NCBI GenBank assembly: GCA_007126855.1
Contig: SLAK01000285.1
Coordinates: 1 to 16,063, forward strand
DNA: 16,063 nucleotides
Origin: Dehalococcoidia bacterium
GTDB lineage: Bacteria; Chloroflexota; Dehalococcoidia; Tepidiformales; Tepidiformaceae
Direction: 5' to 3'
Shown: piece by piece, positions 1-8,307 of the stretch
Layout: every line of letters begins with the position of its first letter
Numbering within the stretch: position 1 is the first letter of the stretch
Notes under the pieces: model-generated
What the model saw: the letters and a program-made list of their open reading frames with translations, nothing else
Told to the model about the DNA's origin: nothing
Database searches by the model: none
Program-made: the position numbers and the translations under genes

Positions 1-800
1 AGCTAGGCGAAAGCAAGGACAACGTGCTCGTCCGCTCCAACGGTAAGCCGACCTACTACGCGAGCGACATCGCCTACCACTACGACAAATTCATCCGGCG
101 CGGCTTCAACCTGGTGATCGATGTCTGGGGCGCCGACCACCACGGGCACGTGTCCCGGCTCAAGACGGCGACCGGCGCGATTGGCGCCGACCCGGAAGCG
201 CTCCACATCCTGCTCTACCAGCTCGTCACGCTGAAACGCAGCGGCGAAACCGTCCGCCTCTCCAAGCGCGGGGGCGAGATCATCACTATCGACGAGCTTG
301 TGGAAGAGGTCGGCCCGGACGCCACGCGTTTCTTCTTCCTCATGCGCTCGCCCGGCGCCCAGATGGACTTCGACATCGACCTGGCGGTGCGGCAGTCGAA
401 CGAGAACCCGGTGTATTACGTGCAGTACGCGCACGCGCGGCTCTCGCAGATCCTGGCGCGGGCGGCGGAACAGGGCATCGATGGGGCCGGCGGCGACGTG
501 TCGCTGCTAACCCAGCCGCAGGAGCTGGCGCTCATCCGCGAGATGTTGCGGCTGGTGGACGTGATCGAAAACTGCGCCACCACCTTCGAGGTGCAGCAGT
601 TGCCGCACTATGCGATGTCGCTTGCAACGGCCTTCCACGCCTTCAACGACGCATTCCGCCAGCAGAACGACTCCAGCCTGAAAGTCATCACCGATGACAC
701 CGAGATGACACGGGCGCGGTTGCTCATCGTGCAGGCGACACGCATCGCCCTCGCGCGCGTCCTGGACTTAATGGGCGTGAGCGCCCCCGAACGGATGTGA
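1..800 (+). CDS. argS: Arginyl-tRNA synthetase, C-terminal part (5' end outside window)
   Basis: The enzyme charges tRNA-Arg with arginine in the cytoplasm. The reading frame is open from base 3 and enters the window already coding (L-G-E-S-K-D-N), so the 5' half lies upstream; about 265 residues are visible of a family usually near 550. The GTG at 24 is internal. Visible landmarks are the catalytic-core segment ending in the KMSKS-like loop V-R-L-S-K-R (about bases 250-267), the class-typical stretch D-A-T-R-F-F-F-L-M-R-S, and the DALR anticodon-binding domain, which begins at N-P-V-Y-Y-V-Q-Y-A-H-A-R-L and runs to the stop. The next gene starts 1 bp after the stop, so it probably leads or belongs to the downstream operon. 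Family assignment is very secure; nothing looks broken. Confidence 0.96.
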   Translation, partial: LGESKDNVLVRSNGKPTYYASDIAYHYDKFIRRGFNLVIDVWGADHHGHVSRLKTATGAIGADPEALHILLYQLVTLKRSGETVRLSKRGGEIITIDELVEEVGPDATRFFFLMRSPGAQMDFDIDLAVRQSNENPVYYVQYAHARLSQILARAAEQGIDGAGGDVSLLTQPQELALIREMLRLVDVIENCATTFEVQQLPHYAMSLATAFHAFNDAFRQQNDSSLKVITDDTEMTRARLLIVQATRIALARVLDLMGVSAPERM

Positions 801-801
801 T

Positions 802-1416
802 ATGCCGGAACTCCTGCGAGCGCTAACCGAACGACGCGCGCAGCGAGCCTTTGCGCCCGAACCGGTGAGCGACGAACTGCTGGGCCTGCTCTGGCAGGCC
901 GTTTCGCTCGCGCCCAGCCACGGCAATACGCAGCCGACACGCATCCTGGTGCCGGCCACCGCGGAGCAGCGCAAAGCACTCGACGATGCACTCTCCGAAG
1001 GCAACCGCGGCTGGGCTACGGCGGCGCCTGTGCTCGCCGCGCTCGCGTCCATCCCGGAGCACAGCAAGCCCGCGGAGAACCGAGACGGCACACTGCGCGA
1101 GCTGTGGGCCTTCAACAGCGGCATCGCGCTCGGCAACCTCATGGCGCAGGGCACGGAACTGGGGCTCATCGCGCACCCTATGGCCGGCTTCGATGAGCCT
1201 AGCGTGCGCGCGGTCTTCGGGGTACCAGGCGACGTGCGCATCCTGGCAGTCATCGCCATCGGCTACCCGGGCGACCCGTCCACGCTGCCGCCAGACCTCC
1301 GCGAAAAGGAGACCGCTCCACGGCAGCGCCTGCCGCTCGACCGGCTTGTCGTGCGCGGGCAATGGACCGAACAACACGGCGAAAGCGCCCGGGGGCCGGG
1401 GAAACGTCGTGGCTAG
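802..1416 (+). CDS. Nitroreductase-family FMN-dependent oxidoreductase
   Basis: A 204-residue protein of the nitroreductase fold, which uses FMN and NAD(P)H to reduce nitro groups, quinones or related substrates. The N-terminal FMN-binding signature R-R-A-Q-R-A-F (residues 11-17) is followed by A-P-S-H-G-N-T-Q-P-T-R (37-47), the usual position of the flavin-contacting A-P-S-x-x-N-x-Q-P motif. The C-terminal A-V-I-A-I-G-Y-P-G is also typical. The ATG lies 1 bp after the argS stop, and its own stop overlaps the start of the next gene, so translation is probably coupled. The Shine-Dalgarno sequence is weak, consistent with coupling. The substrate cannot be deduced. A second, only distantly similar member of the family lies at 9444-10133. 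Confidence 0.88.
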   Translation: MPELLRALTERRAQRAFAPEPVSDELLGLLWQAVSLAPSHGNTQPTRILVPATAEQRKALDDALSEGNRGWATAAPVLAALASIPEHSKPAENRDGTLRELWAFNSGIALGNLMAQGTELGLIAHPMAGFDEPSVRAVFGVPGDVRILAVIAIGYPGDPSTLPPDLREKETAPRQRLPLDRLVVRGQWTEQHGESARGPGKRRG

Positions 1417-2254
1417 CTCCGTCGGCGACCCGCTGCCGCTGCCGTCCGGCCGCACCGGCCGGGACGCCGAAGCCGTGCTGCGCGCATGCGCCGAGGCAGC
1501 CCGCGAGATTCTCCTCGAATCTTTCGGCACCGCCGTCGTCTCCGACGTCAAAGGCCGCGGCAACGTGGTGACCGAGGTCGACTTCCGCGTCGAGCAGGCG
1601 CTGAAGGAGCGCATCCTGGATGAGTTTCCAGACCACGCCATCCTTGGCGAAGAGGAGAGCGCAACGGCCCGCTCCGACGGCTGGATGTGGGTCATCGACC
1701 CGATCGACGGCACGAAGAACTTCTCGCGCGGGATACCCCACTTCTCCTCCACGATCGCGCTCTGCCACAACGGCGAGCCACAGGCCGGCTTCACCCTGCA
1801 ACCGATGACGAACGAACTGTTCTTCGCTCGCAAGGGCCACGGCACGACCTTGAACGGCCGGCCCGCGCGTGCCAGCGAAGTCACGACCATCCGCGAAAGC
1901 GTCGTGGGGGTTGACCTGGGCTACGACAATGACCGCGGCAAGCGGCAGCTTGGCCTGGCTTACGACCTGTGGCCCGGGCTGGAGAGCATCCGCATCAACG
2001 GCTCCGCGGCGCTCGGCTTCAGTTACGTGGCGTGCGGACGATGGGATCTGTATCTGCATGCCAACCTGCAGCCCTGGGATAGCGCGGCAGGACTGCTCCA
2101 GGTCCGGGAAGCCGGAGCAGTTGTGACGGACCGTGACGGCGCACCGGCTACGCTCTGGAGCGAGGCAATTGTGGCGGCCCCGCGGGCGGTGCACGAAGAA
2201 TTCTTTGCGCGCTTTGGCAGGCGGCCCTGGCGCGAAGAAGGAGCGGACGCATGA
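1409..2254 (+). CDS. Inositol monophosphatase-family phosphatase
   Basis: A Mg-dependent phosphatase of the IMPase/FBPase/histidinol-phosphatase group. All family motifs are present: V-T-E-V-D (54-58), G-E-E-E (80-83), W-V-I-D-P-I-D-G-T-K-N-F (94-105) with metal ligands D97 and D100, and P-W-D-S-A-A-G (222-228) with D224. I chose the GTG at 1409 because a G-G-G-G-A purine run lies about 6 bp upstream and the resulting 281-residue protein matches usual family length; the frame is open further upstream but runs antiparallel in function to the nitroreductase gene it overlaps. It overlaps that gene by 8 bp, and its TGA overlaps the next ATG (ATGA). The substrate could be inositol-1-phosphate, histidinol-phosphate or another sugar phosphate; context does not decide. 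Confidence 0.93.
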   Translation: MASSVGDPLPLPSGRTGRDAEAVLRACAEAAREILLESFGTAVVSDVKGRGNVVTEVDFRVEQALKERILDEFPDHAILGEEESATARSDGWMWVIDPIDGTKNFSRGIPHFSSTIALCHNGEPQAGFTLQPMTNELFFARKGHGTTLNGRPARASEVTTIRESVVGVDLGYDNDRGKRQLGLAYDLWPGLESIRINGSAALGFSYVACGRWDLYLHANLQPWDSAAGLLQVREAGAVVTDRDGAPATLWSEAIVAAPRAVHEEFFARFGRRPWREEGADA

Positions 2255-3924
2255 ACACAGCCATCTACGGCATCGCAAACGACTACGTCGAGCGGCTCGC
2301 CGAGCGCGACCCGGTGGCCGCGACGGGGCTCGGCATCGCGGGGCACGACGACGAGATGACCGACTATTCGCCCGATGGCTTCGATGCCGTTGAAGCGCTC
2401 CGGCAGGAAACGCGCCGGGCGCTCGCAGAAGCGGACGTGTCGGGCGAGCGCGACCGCATCGCGCGCGAAGTCATGCAATCGGCGCTTTCCGCGCAGTCGG
2501 ACGGCCATGAGGTCGGTGACCACCTCCGCGGCCTGGGAATCCTGGGGTCGCCGGTGCAGGCCATCCGCATGGTGTTCGACCAGATGCCGCGCGCCACAGA
2601 AGAAGACTGGGAGACCGTCGCCACCAGGCTGGGAAAGGTGCCCGCGGCGCTGGACAGCTACCAGCGGACGCTGGAAACCGGCGCGGAACGCGGCATCCCG
2701 GCCACGCAGCGGCAGGCGCTCGAAGTGGCCCGCCAGTGCGATGTCTGGTCCGGCGAAGTGGGCGATTCCTTCTTCGACCGGCTGCTCACCGCCTACCACG
2801 ATGCCGGCATCGGCAATGACCGCCTGCAGGAGCGGCTGCACGACCGGGTGACCACGGCGAACCAGGCCTATGCGGACATGGGCCGCTACCTGCGCGAAGA
2901 CTTCTGGCCGCAAGCGGACCCCGAGGACGCCGTGGGCGAAGAGCGCTATCAGCGCGCCTCACGGCTCTACAACGGCACGGACCTCGACCTCGAAGCTACC
3001 TACGACTGGGGCTGGGAAGAGCTCTACCGCATCGAAGAAGAGATGCGCGCGACGGCCGAACGGATCCTGCCCGGTTCGACCATCGCTGAGGCGCGCGAAC
3101 ACCTCGAGAGTGACCCGGACCGCTGCATCGAGGGCGTCGACAACTTCCAGCGCTGGATGCAGGAACTGCAGGACCGCACCATCGCCGAGCTCAACGGCAC
3201 GCATTTCGATATCCCGGAGCCAATCCAGCGCATCGAAGCGATGATCGCCCCGCCCGGCGGCGCGCTGGCCATGTATTACACGCCGCCATCGGAGGACTTC
3301 TCTCGTCCGGGACGCACCTGGTACCCGACGGACGGCAAGAACGTGTTTCCCCTCTGGGGCGAGGTCTCCATCGCCTACCACGAAGGCGTGCCCGGCCACC
3401 ACCTGGAGCGCGCAAGCGTGCGCTACAACGCCGAATCGCTCTCGCGCTTCCAGCGCCTCTTCGCCATCTCCGGCTATGTGGAAGGCTGGGCGCTCTACGC
3501 CGAGCGGCTGATGGCCGAGCTTGGCTACCTGGAAAACCCCGACTACTACCTGGGCATGCTCCGCGCCCAGGCGTTGCGTTCGGTGCGCGTGGTGGTGGAC
3601 ATCGGCATGCACCTGAAGCTCAGCATCCCGCGGACCGAGGCATTCGAGGGCGGCGCCACCTGGACGCCGGAGCTCGGCCAGGCCTTCGCGGACGAGCGAA
3701 GCCAGTTCCCGCCCGAGTTCATGGCGAGCGAGATCACGCGCTACCTTGGCCGTCCCGGGCAGGCCATTAGCTACAAGGTGGGCGAACGCGCATGGCTGGA
3801 AGCTCGCGCCGCTGCGAAGCACATCGAAGGCGCGGGATTCGACCTCAAGCGCTTCCATGCGCGGGCCTTCGACATCGGCCCGATGGGACTCGCCCAGATG
3901 CAGCGGGAGCTCGCCACCGGCTAG
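2251..3924 (+). CDS. DUF885-family protein, predicted zinc metallopeptidase-like
   Basis: A 557-residue protein, the usual size for DUF885. It carries the family's metal-binding signature H-E-G-V-P-G-H-H (377-384), an HExxxGHH variant of the zincin helix, followed by E-G-W-A-L-Y-A-E (411-418), whose glutamate is the likely third ligand. No signal peptide or membrane helix is seen, so it is probably cytoplasmic. Family members are generally annotated as uncharacterised or putative peptidases; the peptidase role is inferred from the motif. The ATG overlaps the upstream stop (ATGA), making it the last gene of the argS-led run. Its TAG shares the tetranucleotide CTAG with the stop of the convergent UbiA gene, leaving no space for a terminator. 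Confidence 0.9.
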   Translation: MNTAIYGIANDYVERLAERDPVAATGLGIAGHDDEMTDYSPDGFDAVEALRQETRRALAEADVSGERDRIAREVMQSALSAQSDGHEVGDHLRGLGILGSPVQAIRMVFDQMPRATEEDWETVATRLGKVPAALDSYQRTLETGAERGIPATQRQALEVARQCDVWSGEVGDSFFDRLLTAYHDAGIGNDRLQERLHDRVTTANQAYADMGRYLREDFWPQADPEDAVGEERYQRASRLYNGTDLDLEATYDWGWEELYRIEEEMRATAERILPGSTIAEAREHLESDPDRCIEGVDNFQRWMQELQDRTIAELNGTHFDIPEPIQRIEAMIAPPGGALAMYYTPPSEDFSRPGRTWYPTDGKNVFPLWGEVSIAYHEGVPGHHLERASVRYNAESLSRFQRLFAISGYVEGWALYAERLMAELGYLENPDYYLGMLRAQALRSVRVVVDIGMHLKLSIPRTEAFEGGATWTPELGQAFADERSQFPPEFMASEITRYLGRPGQAISYKVGERAWLEARAAAKHIEGAGFDLKRFHARAFDIGPMGLAQMQRELATG

Positions 3925-4763
3925 ATCGCGACCACGAACAGCAGCCCCAGCAGCGCCGAGCCCGCCGCCAGCACGACAAACATGCCATCGCGCCCGAGGA
4001 CGCGGGGCGCCCGCAGGGCGGCGATTGCGGTCGCGAAGGCGGCCAGCGCCATGAGCAACGCCATACCCGGCCGGTGCACAAGCACCACGATCACCGCGAG
4101 CGAACACGCCAGGCCGAAGAGCGCGAAGGCGAGCCGGATCGCGGTTCGTGCGCCCATCCGGTGCGCCGCGCCATGGGTGGTCGCGCGTTCGGCGTCGACG
4201 TCGGGCGCCTGGTTGGCAAAGTGCAGCGATAGCCCGACGAGGATGCCCAGGGGGAAGACCCACCAGAGCATGGCATCCCACTCCCCGGCCGCGACGAAGG
4301 CCCAGACGGGTATCAGCGGGATGGCTATCGCATAGGGCAGCCAGCTCAGCACGGTTCGCTTCAGCGCAGCGTTGTAGACGAGCCCGCAGAAAACCCCAAG
4401 GATGCCGATGAGCCACGCGAGCACCGGCAGCGGCGAGCTGATGAGGAGCCCCACGAACAAGAACCCGGCGGCCAACACTGCCGCCGTACGCCGCTCGATG
4501 GCGCCGGAGGCGAGTGGCTTCCAGGGCTTGTGCTCGCGGTCCAGGTCGATGTCGCTGATATCGTTGGTGATGCCGATCGCGAACTGGTAGCACAACATCG
4601 TCACGCCAAGCCACGCGGCGAGCGACCACCGGTCGTCCGCATCGGCGGCGTAGGCAGCGAGCGCGGCGGTGAGCGCCGTCACCAGGAGTGACGGGAAGGG
4701 GTGGAGGATGCGGAGCACGCGCAGGCGCGTGCGAAGCGGCGTTGCGTAACTGCTGGATGCCAT
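3921..4763 (-). CDS. UbiA-family membrane prenyltransferase
   Basis: A 280-residue polytopic membrane protein of the UbiA superfamily, which transfers isoprenoid chains to aromatic or other acceptors at the membrane. The first Asp-rich motif N-D-I-S-D-I-D-L-D (67-75) coordinates the Mg-diphosphate. The second is D188-V-D190 within N-Q-A-P-D-V-D-A-E-R, in the loop expected for the second motif. Eight or nine hydrophobic segments follow the family pattern. The acceptor is unknown: quinone, lipid or pigment synthesis are all possible, and no pathway partner is adjacent. The start is an ATG 65 bp from the divergent cinA start. The stop overlaps the DUF885 stop. No other start is better supported. 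Confidence 0.88.
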   Translation of the reverse strand: MASSSYATPLRTRLRVLRILHPFPSLLVTALTAALAAYAADADDRWSLAAWLGVTMLCYQFAIGITNDISDIDLDREHKPWKPLASGAIERRTAAVLAAGFLFVGLLISSPLPVLAWLIGILGVFCGLVYNAALKRTVLSWLPYAIAIPLIPVWAFVAAGEWDAMLWWVFPLGILVGLSLHFANQAPDVDAERATTHGAAHRMGARTAIRLAFALFGLACSLAVIVVLVHRPGMALLMALAAFATAIAALRAPRVLGRDGMFVVLAAGSALLGLLFVVAI

Positions 4764-4828
4764 GGAACGAAGCGAGTGTAGCGCGTCCGCCGGTTGCAGC
4801 CCCCTACCGGATGAAGCGCGACAGGCAT

Positions 4829-6079
4829 ATGCTGGCGCCCGTGAAAGCCGAAATTATCGCCATCGGAACGGAGATCTTGCTCGGCGAGATCGTGGACACG
4901 AACAGCAGCTACATCGCCCGCCAGCTTCCCGAGCTGGGCATCGACCTGTATTACACCTCGGTCGTCGGCGACAACATGGGCCGGGTCGCCGAGACCTTCG
5001 AGCGCGCCTGGCAGCGGTCCGACCTTATCATCACGACAGGCGGCCTGGGCCCGACCGACGACGACATGACCCGCGAAGGCGTCGCCAGGCTGCTTGGCGA
5101 AGAGCCGCACGTCGACCCCGTGCTGGAAGAGCGCCTGCGCGGCTTTTTCGCCTCGCGCGGCTACCCGATGCCGGAGTCGAACATCAAGCAAGCATGGCTC
5201 ATCCCCAGCGCCCGCGCGCTGGACAACCCGCGCGGCACCGCCCCCGGGTGGTGGGTCGAACGCGCCGGCCACGTGATCGTCTGCATGCCGGGCGTCCCGC
5301 CGGAGATGGAGCGCATGTGGATCCACGAGGTAAAACCGGAGCTTGAGCGCCGCTCGACCGGCGAAGTGCTCGTCACGCGCACCATCAAGACGCTGGGCAT
5401 CGGCGAAGGGACCGTCGACGAGATGGCGCGCCCGGTCTATTCGACGCCCGGCATCGGCATCGGCACCTATGCCCGGCAGGACGGCGTGCACCTGCGTATC
5501 GGCGCAAAGGCAGCCACGCGCGAGGAAGCCTGGGGGCGCATCCGGCCGGTGGAAGAAGAGCTGCGCCTCATTTTCGGCCAGGCTATCTGGGGCGTCGACG
5601 ACGACACGCTGGAAGAGGCCATCGCCGACATGCTGCACAAGCGGCAGCGATCGGTGGGCACCATGGAGTCCGGGAGCGGTGGCCTGCTCGCGAGCACCCT
5701 GACCGATGTCCCGGGCGCCACGCAGCACTTCGCCGGCGGCCTGGTCGCCTATCACGCGCAGCACAAGATCGACGCTGGCGTGCCGGCCGATGTCATCACC
5801 GACCACGGCGTCGTCTCGCAGGAGACGGCGAAGGCCATGGCACGGGTCGCGCAGCAGCATTTCCGCGCGGATTACGGCATCGGCATCACGGGGGTCATGG
5901 GTCCGGAGCCGCTCGAAGGGGTCCCGCCGGGCACGGTGCACATCGGGCTGGTCACGCCGGCAGGCGCCGAACACGCCTCGTCGATGACCTTCAACCAGGG
6001 CCGTGCGGCGGTGAAGCGTCGGGCGGTGACCACAGCGCTGCTGCTGATCCGACGCACGCTGCTGGAAGAGCCCGGCTAA
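4829..6079 (+). CDS. cinA: CinA-family protein (MoCF-like domain plus nicotinamide-nucleotide amidohydrolase domain)
   Basis: A 416-residue two-domain protein. The N-terminal molybdopterin-binding-like (COG1058) domain shows G-T-E-I-L-L-G-E (13-20) and T-T-G-G-L-G-P-T-D-D-D (69-79). The C-terminal PncC-type domain, known to deamidate NMN in the pyridine nucleotide cycle, retains a serine (S281), Y308 and K313 at the spacing expected for the active site. However, the usual A-E-S-C-T-G-G is M-E-S-G-S-G-G here, and the later G-x-A-G-P motif is G-V-M-G-P. Starts at ATG 4811, ATG 4829 or GTG 4841 are all open; 4829 has a weak A-G-G upstream, while 4841 matches the family N-terminus best. Its TAA overlaps the stop of the convergent HAD gene. 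DNA-damage or competence roles are not implied by context. Confidence 0.92.
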   Translation: MLAPVKAEIIAIGTEILLGEIVDTNSSYIARQLPELGIDLYYTSVVGDNMGRVAETFERAWQRSDLIITTGGLGPTDDDMTREGVARLLGEEPHVDPVLEERLRGFFASRGYPMPESNIKQAWLIPSARALDNPRGTAPGWWVERAGHVIVCMPGVPPEMERMWIHEVKPELERRSTGEVLVTRTIKTLGIGEGTVDEMARPVYSTPGIGIGTYARQDGVHLRIGAKAATREEAWGRIRPVEEELRLIFGQAIWGVDDDTLEEAIADMLHKRQRSVGTMESGSGGLLASTLTDVPGATQHFAGGLVAYHAQHKIDAGVPADVITDHGVVSQETAKAMARVAQQHFRADYGIGITGVMGPEPLEGVPPGTVHIGLVTPAGAEHASSMTFNQGRAAVKRRAVTTALLLIRRTLLEEPG

Positions 6080-6639
6080 GCCAGCGGTTTGCCGCGGGAC
6101 GCTTCCTGGATGGCGGCGGCGAGCGCGGGCAACGCTTCGCTGATGCGGCGGATGCGCGTGATGTTCTCGTGTTCGAGCCAGCGGTTCCGCCACCAGTCCA
6201 CCAGGTAGACGTGCGGGATGGTGTCGGCCAGCCAATCGGCCGTGTGCGGGTCGTCCTCGAAGTGCGCGATGGCGCCGAGCTCGGCGACCTTCCGGACTTT
6301 GAACTGCGCCGAGGTCTCCTCCCACGAAGGCCGGAGATGGATCTGCGGCACGTAGCCGAAGTACCTGCTGAACCAGGACTCGGTGAGCCTCCGGGCCTGC
6401 TCACCGCGCGCTGAGACGACGTGGCACTCCGCAATGTCTGTCGCATGCAGAAAGCCGGTTCGCGCGCCGGGCATCGGGCGGCGAATGTAGTAGCGCCAGC
6501 GTTCGGTCAGCCAGAGCACGTTGCGTTTGCCGGGGGCGTCGCGCCGCTTGCCCTGGCCACGCCCCGGGTTGATGCCGAATGGCGGCCGGCAGAGCACACC
6601 GTCCAGGTCGAAAGTCACCACGGGCATATTGGGGCGCAC
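6076..6639 (-). CDS. HAD-superfamily hydrolase (small phosphatase-like)
   Basis: A 187-residue haloacid dehalogenase-fold protein. Motif I is F-D-L-D-G-V-L (D11 nucleophile, D13 acid/base), motif II is V-V-S-A-R-G (S76), a basic motif III residue is K114 or K117, and motif IV is H-F-E-D-D-P (D129, D130). The order and spacing fit a small HAD phosphatase, possibly nucleotidase-like, but no substrate is evident. The segment between D13 and S76 is basic and rich in Arg and Gly. I chose the GTG at 6639 because A-G-G-A lies 7 bp upstream; the ATG at 6627 is an alternative without a ribosome site. The stop overlaps that of cinA; the start is 53 bp from the divergent TSUP gene. Confidence 0.82.
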   Translation of the reverse strand: MRPNMPVVTFDLDGVLCRPPFGINPGRGQGKRRDAPGKRNVLWLTERWRYYIRRPMPGARTGFLHATDIAECHVVSARGEQARRLTESWFSRYFGYVPQIHLRPSWEETSAQFKVRKVAELGAIAHFEDDPHTADWLADTIPHVYLVDWWRNRWLEHENITRIRRISEALPALAAAIQEASRGKPLA

Positions 6640-6692
6640 GGCTTCATCCTAGCGGCTGGCGTATACCGGTCGATGCCCGGATCGTTGCCGTC

Positions 6693-7454
6693 ATGGACGC
6701 GGGGGAAGCGGCATTCCTGGCGAGCGCTGCGGTGGCGGCGGGCGCGGTCAATGCTGTCGCCGGCGGCGGCTCGCTCATCAGCTTCCCGGCGCTTATTGCC
6801 GCGGGTTACCCGGCGAAAACGGCCAACGTCACCAACACCGTGGCACTCTGGCCCGGCTACCTGGCCGGCACCGCCGCCTATCGCCGGGAGCTGGGCGGCC
6901 AGGGGCACCGCGTCGTCGCGCTGTTGCTGCCATCGTTCGCAGGCGCGCTCCTGGGCGCGGCAATCCTGCTCCTGACGCCCGAAGCCACGTTCGAAGCCAT
7001 CGTGCCCTTCCTCATCCTGTTCGCGACTGCACTGCTGGCGGCGCAACAGCCGCTGTCCCGCGTAACGGAGTGCTTCAGACTGGGGTCGCGGCACGACGGA
7101 CACGTGCCGATCAGCCTCCACGGGAGCGTCTTCGCGATGTCGGTCTACGGCGCCTATTTCGGCGCGGGCCTGGGCATCATGCTGCTCGCGGTGCTATCCG
7201 TCCTGCTGCCCGACGACCTGCACCGCTGTAACGCGCTCAAAGGCTTCCTTTCCTTCGTGATCAACGCGGCGGCCGTGGGCTATTTCGCGCTCTTCGGGCC
7301 CGTGCAGTGGGCGCCCGCGCTCATCATGGCGGTGGGTGCCATTGCGGGCGGCTATGTTGGCGTCGGTATCGTCCGGAAGATCGATCCGCGGTGGCTGCGC
7401 GCCGGTGTGGTGGTCTACGGCGTATCGGTTGCGCTCTTCCTGCTTCTCCGCTGA
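6693..7454 (+). CDS. TSUP-family (TauE/SafE) membrane transporter
   Basis: A 253-residue hydrophobic protein of the TSUP family, whose members export sulfite or sulfonates or move other small anions across the inner membrane. Near the N-terminus is the family hallmark A-V-N-A-V-A-G-G-G-S followed by F-P-A-L and, after a short gap, A-N-V-T-N-T-V-A-L-W-P-G. The second half repeats the pattern with G-A-Y-F-G-A-G-L-G-I-M and N-A-L-K-G-F-L-S. About eight helices are expected. I chose the ATG at 6693, since it starts just before the first helix; the frame is open upstream, but those residues do not look conserved and overlap the HAD gene. No sulfur-metabolism gene is adjacent, so the substrate is open. 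Confidence 0.88.
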   Translation: MDAGEAAFLASAAVAAGAVNAVAGGGSLISFPALIAAGYPAKTANVTNTVALWPGYLAGTAAYRRELGGQGHRVVALLLPSFAGALLGAAILLLTPEATFEAIVPFLILFATALLAAQQPLSRVTECFRLGSRHDGHVPISLHGSVFAMSVYGAYFGAGLGIMLLAVLSVLLPDDLHRCNALKGFLSFVINAAAVGYFALFGPVQWAPALIMAVGAIAGGYVGVGIVRKIDPRWLRAGVVVYGVSVALFLLLR

Positions 7455-7459
7455 GGCGG

Positions 7460-7489
7460 TTCGTCAGCAATCCACCCGAACGGTATACT
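7460..7489 (+). promoter_or_regulatory. Candidate promoter for the redox cluster
   Basis: TATACT at 7484-7489 differs from the -10 consensus at one base. A weak TTCGTC at 7460-7465 lies 18 bp upstream as a possible -35. Transcription would begin near 7496, about 24 bp before the first start codon at 7520. The -10 is seen directly; its use is inferred. Confidence 0.42.
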
Positions 7490-7519
7490 CCGGGCGAACT
7501 TAGATTATCGGAGCCATGC

Positions 7520-7804
7520 ATGCTGTTTTCGGTCCGCCTCGTGTCCCGCCAGCCGCACGATATGAACCCTGAAAGCTGGCAATCGCTTGTGACCGAGCAA
7601 CTCCGATTCGTGAAGAGCCTGCATGAGCAAGGCAAGATCCGTGCCATCTACCGGGAAGCCGGGCTGGGCGTCCTCGCGGTCTTCGACGTCGCCGATGCCC
7701 GGGAGCTCGACCAGTTGCTCGCCCAGCTCCCCATGGCGCCGTATTTCGAATCGACCTCTGTGCACGCAATGTGGGACATGGTTCCGTCATTGGAGTCGGT
7801 ATGA
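7520..7804 (+). CDS. Muconolactone delta-isomerase-like (ferredoxin-fold) small protein
   Basis: A 94-residue protein matching the muconolactone isomerase family: the N-terminus M-L-F-S-V-R-L, the central basic segment G-K-I-R-A-I-Y-R, V-F-D-V-A-D-A-R-E-L-D-Q-L-L, and L-P-M-A-P-Y-F-E all align by eye with CatC-type proteins of about 90-95 residues. True CatC isomerises muconolactone in the beta-ketoadipate pathway, but no other gene of that pathway is here, so the substrate may differ. The ATG at 7520 has G-G-A-G about 6 bp upstream; upstream codons in the frame belong to non-coding sequence and the TSUP gene. Its stop overlaps the flavin reductase start (ATGA), indicating coupling. Confidence 0.82.
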   Translation: MLFSVRLVSRQPHDMNPESWQSLVTEQLRFVKSLHEQGKIRAIYREAGLGVLAVFDVADARELDQLLAQLPMAPYFESTSVHAMWDMVPSLESV

Positions 7805-8304
7805 GTGAGAGCACACCGCAAGTAAGCCCCGATGACTTCAAAGGCGCGCTCGGTTCGTGGGCAGCCGGCGTCACCATCGTCACGACAAAGGACAGTGGCC
7901 AGGTCTACGGGCTGACCGTCTCCAGCTTCGCGTCGCTGTCTGTCGACCCGCTGCTCATCCTGGTCTGCATCCAGAACAGCAACCGGCTGGCCGAGATGGC
8001 GCAATCGTCGCAACACTTCGGCGTCAGCATTCTTGCCCAGGGCCAGGACGAGATCTCGACCTTCTTCGCGAAGTCCGGCCGCGATCCTGTGCCGTCCTAC
8101 GACCACATCGAAACGGCCGAGTGGCACACCGGCTCACCGCTGATTTCCGGCGCCATCGCGCAGCTCGACTGCAAACTGCACGAAGCGGTGCCGGGGGGCG
8201 ACCACACCATCCTCATCGGGCAGGTGGTGGGCGCGACTTCTGATCCGTCTAAGGAACCGCTGATCTACTATCGCCGTGGATACCGCAAGCTGACGGATGC
8301 GTAA
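7801..8304 (+). CDS. Flavin reductase-like FMN-binding split-barrel protein
   Basis: A 167-residue protein of the flavin reductase (HpaC/ActVB-like) family, which reduces FMN or FAD with NAD(P)H for a partner monooxygenase. Signatures are G-S-W-A-A-G-V-T-I-V-T-T (18-29) and G-L-T-V-S-S-F-A-S-L-S-V-D-P (37-50), with the C-terminal H-T-I-L-I-G-Q-V and Y-Y-R-R-G-Y-R. The size matches the family. The ATG overlaps the stop of the isomerase-like gene, and the ABM-like gene begins 3 bp after its stop, so the three are surely one transcription unit. No large flavin monooxygenase gene is in the window, so its partner is unknown; some members are themselves oxidoreductases. Confidence 0.9.
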   Translation: MSESTPQVSPDDFKGALGSWAAGVTIVTTKDSGQVYGLTVSSFASLSVDPLLILVCIQNSNRLAEMAQSSQHFGVSILAQGQDEISTFFAKSGRDPVPSYDHIETAEWHTGSPLISGAIAQLDCKLHEAVPGGDHTILIGQVVGATSDPSKEPLIYYRRGYRKLTDA

Positions 8305-8307
8305 GTC

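Noticed and set aside
2959..4629. Long minus-strand open frame across the DUF885 and UbiA genes
   Set aside because: It covers two well-supported genes in another frame and has no family signature; high GC content keeps stop codons rare.
4679..6325. Long open frame on the minus strand opposite cinA and the HAD gene
   Set aside because: It is antisense to cinA, which has clear conserved motifs; the translation is Arg/His/Asp-rich with no recognisable domain, as expected for shadows in GC-rich DNA.
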